A stretch of DNA of 64,000 nt from Hippasteria phrygiana (lineage: Eukaryota > Echinodermata > Asteroidea > Valvatida > Goniasteridae), in NCBI GenBank assembly GCA_037893225.1, contig JAZGUH010000115.1, positions 248,001 to 312,000 of the forward strand. The letters run 5' to 3'. Below are positions 55,986-64,000 of this stretch, one piece after another (the stretch's first letter is position 1; each line of letters begins with the position of its first letter). The notes below the pieces were generated by a model. That model ran no database searches, had not been told where the DNA came from, and saw only the letters and a program-made list of their open reading frames with translations. The translations under genes and the position numbers were made by a program.

Positions 55986-58900
55986 ATACCTAGGGAATTT
56001 GACATGCATGGAGCAATAAATAAAAGGTAATCTGCACACAGATGTTGGCCGGGAAGAAAATAAACATTGCGAGGTTTGAATTTTCTCCACAAGTGTTAAC
56101 TCTAAGAAGCCACCGATAATTGCAACATGTAGCGCCAGATCTAAGCTATCCATACATGTCAAAATTACTGAATTTGGTTGATATTTCATGCAATTATGAA
56201 TGAGTAAAGCAAGTCCATACCCAGGGAATTTGACATGCATGGAGCAATAAATAGACGGTAACATGTACACAGATGTTGGCCGGAAAGAAAATAAAGATTG
56301 CGAGGTTTGCATTTTCTCCACAAGTTTTAACTCTAAGAAGCCGCCGATAATTGCAACATGTAGCGCCAGATCTAAGCTATCCATACATGTCAAAATTACT
56401 GAATATGGTTGATATTTCATGCAATTATGAATGAGTAAAGCAAGTCATACCCTAGGGAATTTGACAGGCATGGAGCAATAAATAGAAGGTAATATGCACA
56501 CAGATGTTGGCCGGAAAGAAAATAAACATTGCGAGGTTTGAATTTTCTCCACAAGTTTTAACTCTAAGAAGCCGCCGATAATTGCAACATGTAGCGCCAG
56601 ATCTAAGCTATCCATACATGTCAAAATTACTGAATTTGGTTGATATTTCATGCAATTATGAATGAGTAAAGCAAGTCCATACCCCAGGGAATTTGACATG
56701 CATGGAGCAATAAATAGACGGTAACATGTACACAGATGGTGGCCGGAAAGAAAATAAACATTGCGAGGTTTGAATTTTCTCCACAAGTTTTAACTCTAAG
56801 AAGCCGCCGATAATTGCAACATGTAGCGCCAGATCTAAGCTATCCATACATGTCAAAATAACTGAATTTGGTTGATATTTCATGCAATTATGAATGAGTA
56901 AAGCAAGTCATACCCTAGGGAATTTGACAGGCATGGAGCAATAAATAGAAGGTAATATGCACACAGATGTTGGCCGGAAAGAAAATAAACATTGCGAGGT
57001 TTGAATTTTCTCCACAAGTTTTAACTCTAAGAAGCCGCCGATAATTGCAACATGTAGCACCAGATCTAAGCTATCCATACCTGTCAAAATTACTGAATTT
57101 TGTTGATATTTCATGCAATTATGAATGAGTAAAGCAAGTCCATACCCCAGGGAATTTGACATGCATGGAGCAATAAATAGACGGTAACATGTACACAGAT
57201 GGTGGCCGGAAAGAAAATAAACATTGCGAGGTTTGAATTTTCTCCACAAGTTTTAACTCTAAGAAGCCGCCGATAATTGCAACATGTAGCGCCAGATCTA
57301 AGCTATCCATACATGTCAAAATTACTGTATTTGGTTTATATTTCATGCAATTATGAATGAGTAAAGCAAGTCATACCTAGGGAATTTGACATGCATGGAG
57401 CAATAAATAAAAGGTAATCTGCACACAGATGTTGGCCGGGAAGAAAATAAACATTGCGAGGTTTGAATTTTCTCCACAAGTGTTAACTCTAAGAAGCCAC
57501 CGATAATTGCAACATGTAGCGCCAGATCTAAGCTATCCATACATGTCATTACTGAATTTGGTTGATATTTCATGCAATTATGAATGAGTAAAGCAAGTCC
57601 ATACCCAGGGAATTTGACATGCATGGAGCAATAAATAGACGGTAACATGTACACAGATGTTGGCCGGAAAGAAAATAAAGATTGCGAGGTTTGCATTTTC
57701 TCCACAAGTTTTTACTCTAAGAAGCCGCCGATAATTGCAACATGTAGCGCCAGATCTAAGCTATCCATACATGTCAAAATTACTGAATATGGTTGATATT
57801 TCATGCAATTATGAATGAGTAAAGCAAGTCATACCCTAGGGAATTTGACAGGCATGGAGCAATAAATAGAAGGTAATATGCACACAGATGTTGGCCGGAA
57901 AGAAAATAAACATTGCGAGGTTTGAATTTTCTCCACAAGTTTTAACTCTAAGAAGCCGCCGATAATTGCAACATGTAGCGCCAGATCTAAGCTATCCATA
58001 CATGTCAACATTACTGAATTTGGTTGATATTTCATGCAATTATGAATGAGTAAAGCAAGTCCATACCCCAGGGAATTTGACATGCATGGAGCAATAAATA
58101 GACGGTAACATGTACACAGATGGTGGCCGGAAAGAAAATAAACATTGCGAGGTTTGAATTTTCTCCACAAGTTTTAACTCTAAGAAGCCGCCGATAATTG
58201 CAACATGTAGCGCCAGATCTAAGCTATCCATACATGTCAAAATTACTGAATTTGGTTGATATTTCATGCAATTATGAATGAGTAAAGCAGGTCATACCCT
58301 AGGGAATTTGACAGGCATGGAGCAATAAATAGAAGGTAATATGTACACAGATGGTGGCCGGAAAGAAAATAAACATTGCGAGGTTTGAATTTTCTCCACA
58401 AGTTTTAACTCTAAGAAGCCGCCGATAATTGCAACATGTAGCGCCAGATCTAAGCTATCCATACATGTCAAAATTACTGAATATGGTTGATATTTCATGC
58501 AATTATGAATGAGTAAAGCAAGTCATACCCTAGGGAATTTGACAGGCATGGAGCAATAAATAGAAGGTAATATGCACACAGATGTTGGCCGGAAAGAAAA
58601 TAAACATTGCGAGGTTTGAATTTTCTCCACAAGTTTTAACTCTAAGAAGCCGCCGATAATTGCAACATGTAGCGCCAGATCTAAGCTATCCATACATGTC
58701 AAAATTACTGAATTTGGTTGATATTTCATGCAATTATGAATGAGTAAAGCAAGTCCATACCCCAGGGAATTTGACATGCATGGAGCAATAAATAGACGGT
58801 AACATGTACACAGATGGTGGCCGGAAAGAAAATAAACATTGCGAGGTTTGAATTTTCTCCACAAGTTTTAACTCTAAGAAGCCGCCGATAATTGCAACAT

Positions 58901-60835
58901 GTAGCGCCAGATCTAAGCTATCCATACATGTCAAAATTACTGAATTTGGTTGATATTTCATGCAATTATGAATGAGTAAAGCAAGTCATACCCTAGGGAA
59001 TTTGACAGGCATGGAGCAATAAATAGAAGGTAATATGCACACAGATGTTGGCCGGAAAGAAAATAAACATTGCGAGGTTTGAATTTTCTCCACAAGTTTT
59101 AACTCTAAGAAGCCGCCGATAATTGCAACATGTAGCGCCAGATCTAAGCTATCCATACATGTCAAAATTACTGTATTTGGTTTATATTTCATGCAATTAT
59201 GAATGAGTAAAGCAAGTCATACCTAGGGAATTTGACATGCATGGAGCAATAAATAAAAGGTAATCTGCACACAGATGTTGGCCGGGAAGAAAATAAACAT
59301 TGCGAGGTTTGAATTTTCTCCACAAGTGTTAACTCTAAGAAGCCACCGATAATTGCAACATGTAGCGCCAGATCTAAGCTATCCATACATGTCAAAATTA
59401 CTGAATTTGGTTGATATTTCATGCAATTATGAATGAGTAAAGCAAGTCCATACCCAGGGAATTTGACATGCATGGAGCAATAAATAGACGGTAACATGTA
59501 CACAGATGTTGGCCGGAAAGAAAATAAAGATTGCGAGGTTTGCATTTTCTCCACAAGTTTTTACTCTAAGAAGCCGCCGATAATTGCAACATGTAGCGCC
59601 AGATCTAAGCTATCCATACATGTCAAAATTACTGAATATGGTTGATATTTCATGCAATTATGAATGAGTAAAGCAAGTCATACCCTAGGGAATTTGACAG
59701 GCATGGAGCAATAAATAGAAGGTAATATGCACACAGATGTTGGCCGGAAAGAAAATAAACATTGCGAGGTTTGAATTTTCTCCACAAGTTTTAACTCTAA
59801 GAAGCCGCCGATAATTGCAACATGTAGCGCCAGATCTAAGCTATCCATACATGTCAACATTACTGAATTTGGTTGATATTTCATGCAATTATGAATGAGT
59901 AAAGCAAGTCCATACCCCAGGGAATTTGACATGCATGGAGCAATAAATAGACGGTAACATGTACACAGATGGTGGCCGGAAAGAAAATAAACATTGCGAG
60001 GTTTGAATTTTCTCCACAAGTTTTAACTCTAAGAAGCCGCCGATAATTGCAACATGTAGCGCCAGGTCTAAGCTATCCATACATGTCAAAATTACTGAAT
60101 ATGGTTGATATTTCATGCAATTATGAATGAGTAAAGCAAGTCATACCCTAGGGAATTTGACAGGCATGGAGCAATAAATAGAAGGTAATATGCACACAGA
60201 TGTTGGCCGGAAAGAAAATAAACATTGCGAGGTTTGAATTTTCTCCACAAGTTTTAACTCTAAGAAGCCGCCGATAATTGCAACATGTAGCGCCAGATCT
60301 AAGCTATCCATACATGTCAAAATTACTGAATTTGGTTGATATTTCATGCAATTATGAATGAGTAAAGCAAGTCCATACCCCAGGGAATTTGACATGCATG
60401 GAGCAATAAATAGACGGTAACATGTACACAGATGGTGGCCGGAAAGAAAATAAACATTGCGAGGTTTGAATTTCTCCACAAGTTTTAACTCTAAGAAGCC
60501 GCCGATAATTGCAACATGTAGCGCCAGATCTAAGCTATCCATACATGTCAAAATAACTGAATTTGGTTGATATTTCATGCAATTATGAATGAGTAAAGCA
60601 AGTCATACCCTAGGGAATTTGACAGGCATGGAGCAATAAATAGAAGGTAATATGCACACAGATGTTGGCCGGAAAGAAAATAAACATTGCGAGGTTTGAA
60701 TTTTCTCCACAAGTTTTAACTCTAAGAAGCCGCCGATAATTGCAACATGTAGCGCCAGATCTAAGCTATCCATACATGTCAAAATTACTGTATTTGGTTT
60801 ATATTTCATGCAATTATGAATGAGTAAAGCAAGTC
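55986..60835. repeat. Three irregular W-derived blocks (6-, 8- and 7-mer)
   Basis: 55986-57372 is A-B-C-D-C-D' (1387 bp), a W unit short of one C-D dimer. 57373-59218 (1846 bp) is A-B-C-D-hybrid-C-D-C', with a 3-bp deletion in A (57547: 'catgtcattactg'). 59219-60835 (1617 bp) is A-B-C-D-C-D-C', with a 1-bp deletion near 60471 ('ttgaatttctcc') that shifts the minus-strand frame. The last two end in a C with the 'ctgtatttggtttat' ending instead of a D. Confidence 0.88.
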
Positions 60836-63800
60836 ATACCCTAGGGAATTTGACATGCATGGAGCAATAAATAAAAGGTAATCTGCACACAGATGTTGGC
60901 CGGGAAGAAAATAAACATTGCGAGGTTTGAATTTTCTCCACAAGTGTTAACTCTAAGAAGCCACCGATAATTGCAACATGTAGCGCCAGATCTAAGCTAT
61001 CCATACATGTCAAAATTACTGAATTTGGTTGATATTTCATGCAATTATGAATGAGTAAAGCAAGTCCATACCCAGGGAATTTGACATGCATGGAGCAATA
61101 AATAGACGGTAACATGTACACAGATGTTGGCCGGAAAGAAAATAAAGATTGCGAGGTTTGCATTTTCTCCACAAGTTTTTACTCTAAGAAGCCGCCGATA
61201 ATTGCAACATGTAGCGCCAGATCTAAGCTATCCATACATGTCAAAATTACTGAATATGGTTGATATTTCATGCAATTATGAATGAGTAAAGCAAGTCATA
61301 CCCTAGGGAATTTGACAGGCATGGAGCAATAAATAGAAGGTAATATGCACACAGATGTTGGCCGGAAAGAAAATAAACATTGCGAGGTTTGAATTTTCTC
61401 CACAAGTTTTAACTCTAAGAAGCCGCCGATAATTGCAACATGTAGCGCCAGATCTAAGCTATCCATACATGTCAACATTACTGAATATGGTTGATATTTC
61501 ATGCAATTATGAATGAGTAAAACAAGTCATACCCTAGGGAATTTGACATGCATGGAGCAATAAATAAAAGGTAATATGCACACAGATGTTGGCCGGAAAG
61601 AAAATAAACATTGCGAGGTTTGAATTTTCTCCACAAGTGTTAACTCTAAGAAGCCACCGATAATTGCAACATGTAGCGCCAGATCTAAGCTATCCATACA
61701 TGTCAAAATTACTGAATTTGGTTGATATTTCATGCAATTATGAATGAGTAAAGCAAGTCCATACCCAGGGAATTTGACATGCATGGAGCAATAAATAGAC
61801 GGTAACATGTACACAGATGTTGGCCGGAAAGAAAATAAAGATTGCGAGGTTTGCATTTTCTCCACAAGTTTTTACTCTAAGAAGCCGCCGATAATTGCAA
61901 CATGTAGCGCCAGATCTAAGCTATCCATACATGTCAAAATTACTGAATATGGTTGATATTTCATGCAATTATGAATGAGTAAAGCAAGTCATACCCTAGG
62001 GAATTTGACAGGCATGGAGCAATAAATAGAAGGTAATATGCACACAGATGTTGGCCGGAAAGAAAATAAACATTGCGAGGTTTGAATTTTCTCCACAAGT
62101 TTTAACTCTAAGAAGCCGCCGATAATTGCAACATGTAGCGCCAGATCTAAGCTATCCATACATGTCAACATTACTGAATTTGGTTGATATTTCATGCAAT
62201 TATGAATGAGTAAAGCAAGTCCATACCCCAGGGAATTTGACATGCATGGAGCAATAAATAGACGGTAACATGTACACAGATGGTGGCCGGAAAGAAAATA
62301 AACATTGCGAGGTTTGAATTTTCTCCACAAGTTTTAACTCTAAGAAGCCGCCGATAATTGCAACATGTAGCGCCAGATCTAAGCTATCCATACATGTCAA
62401 AATTACTGAATTTGGTTGATATTTCATGCAATTATGAATGAGTAAAGCAGGTCATACCCTAGGGAATTTGACAGGCATGGAGCAATAAATAGAAGGTAAT
62501 ATGTACACAGATGGTGGCCGGAAAGAAAATAAACATTGCGAGGTTTGAATTTTCTCCACAAGTTTTAACTCTAAGAAGCCGCCGATAATTGCAACATGTA
62601 GCGCCAGATCTAAGCTATCCATACATGTCAACATAACTGAATTTGGTTGATATTTCATGCAATTATGAATGAGTAAAGCAAGTCCATACCCCAGGGAATT
62701 TGACATGCATGGAGCAATAAATAGACGGTAACATGTACACAGATGGTGGCCGGAAAGAAAATAAACATTGCGAGGTTTGAATTTTCTCCACAAGTTTTAA
62801 CTCTAAGAAGCCGCCGATAATTGCAACATGTAGCGCCAGATCTAAGCTATCCATACATGTCAAAATTACTGAATTTGGTTGATATTTCATGCAATTATGA
62901 ATGAGTAAAGCAGGTCATACCCTAGGGAATTTGACAGGCATGGAGCAATAAATAGAAGGTAATATGTACACAGATGGTGGCCGGAAAGAAAATAAACATT
63001 GCGAGGTTTGAATTTTCTCCACAAGTTTTAACTCTAAGAAGCCGCCGATAATTGCAACATGTAGCGCCAGATCTAAGCTATCCATACATGTCAAAATTAC
63101 TGAATATGGTTGATATTTCATGCAATTATGAATGAGTAAAGCAAGTCATACCCTAGGGAATTTGACAGGCATGGAGCAATAAATAGAAGGTAATATGCAC
63201 ACAGATGTTGGCCGGAAAGAAAATAAACATTGCGAGGTTTGAATTTTCTCCACAAGTTTTAACTCTAAGAAGCCGCCGATAATTGCAACATGTAGCGCCA
63301 GATCTAAGCTATCCATACATGTCAAAATTACTGAATTTGGTTGATATTTCATGCAATTATGAATGAGTAAAGCAAGTCCATACCCCAGGGAATTTGACAT
63401 GCATGGAGCAATAAATAGACGGTAACATGTACACAGATGGTGGCCGGAAAGAAAATAAACATTGCGAGGTTTGAATTTTCTCCACAAGTTTTAACTCTAA
63501 GAAGCCGCCGATAATTGCAACATGTAGCGCCAGATCTAAGCTATCCATACATGTCAAAATTACTGAATTTGGTTGATATTTCATGCAATTATGAATGAGT
63601 AAAGCAAGTCATACCCTAGGGAATTTGACAGGCATGGAGCAATAAATAGAAGGTAATATGCACACAGATGTTGGCCGGAAAGAAAATAAACATTGCGAGG
63701 TTTGAATTTTCTCCACAAGTTTTAACTCTAAGAAGCCGCCGATAATTGCAACATGTAGCGCCAGATCTAAGCTATCCATACATGTCAACATTACTGAATT

Positions 63801-64000
63801 TGGTTGATATTTCATGCAATTATGAATGAGTAAAGCAAGTCCATACCCCAGGGAATTTGACATGCATGGAGCAATAAATAGACGGTAACATGTACACAGA
63901 TGGTGGCCGGAAAGAAAATAAACATTGCGAGGTTTTCATTTTCTCCACAAGTTTTAACTCTAAGAAGCCGCCGATAATTGCAACATGTAGCGCCAGGTCT
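60836..64000. repeat. Irregular right-hand monomers, array continues
   Basis: Order is A-B-C-A*-B-C-D-C/D-D-C/D-C-D-C-D(partial). A* at 61529 mixes A and C sites (aaaagg, then taatatgc and ccggaaag, then tgttaac and gccaccg). Units at about 62454 and 62917 are C/D hybrids with 'gaaggtaatatgtac' and 'ggtggcc'. A private G-to-A change lies at 61522 ('gtaaaacaag'). The last monomer starts at about 63842 and is cut by the window edge. Confidence 0.88.

Larger units (their letters stand above)
1..64000. repeat. Tandem satellite array, ~231-bp monomer, fills the window
   Basis: The array holds 276 complete head-to-tail monomers plus one partial unit at the right edge, all in one orientation, with no inversion, insertion or unique DNA between them. 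Unit lengths are mostly 230, 231 or 232 bp. The difference comes mainly from the linker, which reads tccataccccag, tccatacccag, tcataccctag, tcatacctag, tccataccctag or tcataccccag. Most monomers carry one AGATCT, lost where the site reads AGGTCT. Both ends of the window lie inside the array, so its full length is unknown. Size, purity and nested higher-order structure are typical of eukaryotic centromeric or other heterochromatic satellites. The monomer is not one I recognise, and placement at a centromere is only an inference. No stretch of the window is left for a gene. Confidence 0.99.

Noticed and set aside
461..63863. More than 200 minus-strand open frames of 68-222 codons, nearly identical to each other
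   Set aside because: They are translations of the satellite monomer. Frames overlap each other in two phases, are cut or shifted by linker length changes, start at whichever ATG the repeat offers, and variants change residues freely. No promoter, splice or codon signal supports them.
1..64000. CRISPR array
   Set aside because: The repeat is one continuous 231-bp unit, with no short repeat and unique spacer alternation and no cas genes.
1..64000. CENP-B box
   Set aside because: No TTCG....A..CGGG match on either strand. The only TTCG seen on the plus strand (4638-4641) is a private change, and the rest of the motif does not fit.
1..64000. tRNA, rRNA or 5S-type tandem gene
   Set aside because: The unit shows no A/B box or cloverleaf pattern and no rRNA core sequence that I recognise. 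Tandem spacing alone is not evidence for an RNA gene.
1..64000. Transposon or LTR insertion within the array
   Set aside because: Monomer phase is continuous from end to end. The only length changes are 1-3 bp indels and whole monomers.

Overview
The whole 64 kb window is one uninterrupted tandem satellite array. I see no gene, no transposon, no single-copy DNA and no array edge. The repeat unit is about 231 bp (229-232 bp), head to tail in one orientation. Phasing every unit on the 'ata' of its linker (position 1 happens to be a unit start) gives 276 complete monomers plus a 159-bp partial one at the right end. Base composition of one representative monomer is 88 G+C in 232 bp (about 38%). 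An array of this size, with multi-kilobase blocks copied almost without change, points to eukaryotic heterochromatin (centromeric, pericentromeric or subtelomeric). I do not recognise the monomer, so I name neither species nor satellite family.

The monomers fall into a few classes set by linked variants. A carries 'aaaaggtaatctg' and 'gccaccg'. B carries 'gacggtaacatg', 'gttggcc' and 'gtttgcat'. C carries 'gacaggcatgg' and 'gaaggtaatatg'. D carries 'gacggtaacatg' and 'ggtggcc'. A primed form (D', sometimes C') ends in 'ctgtatttggtttat' and, wherever I checked, is followed by an A monomer. These classes build higher-order repeats (HORs) at several nested scales: 463/464-bp dimers, 4-mers of 926/927 bp, a 5-mer of 1156 bp, an 8-mer of 1850 bp (ABCDCDCD'), 10-mers of 2312/2313 bp, 15- to 19-mers of 3.5-4.4 kb, a tandem 4625-bp 20-mer, and an 8090-bp segmental repeat.

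Layout. Domain I, 1-12022: an older-looking mosaic of A, B, C and D. Positions 1 to about 4570 recur at 8091 to about 12660, and a nearly D-free stretch (4394-7858) lies between. Domain II, 12023-39092: long blocks in the order X-Y1-Y2-Z-X-Y1-Y1-Y2-Y1-Y2. Domain III, 39093-48122: a Z/W chimera, then an X block expanded by a 927-bp 4-mer. Domain IV, 48123-64000: tandem 1850-bp W 8-mers that become shorter and more irregular to the right. Monomers of mixed class mark where recombination or conversion joined different units.

The minus strand has many overlapping 68-222-codon open frames because the common unit length, 231, is a multiple of three and the minus strand of the monomer is mostly stop-free. 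I treat these as by-products of the repeat, not genes. Copy comparisons were made by eye from the sequence and its translated frames, so difference counts are minimum counts.
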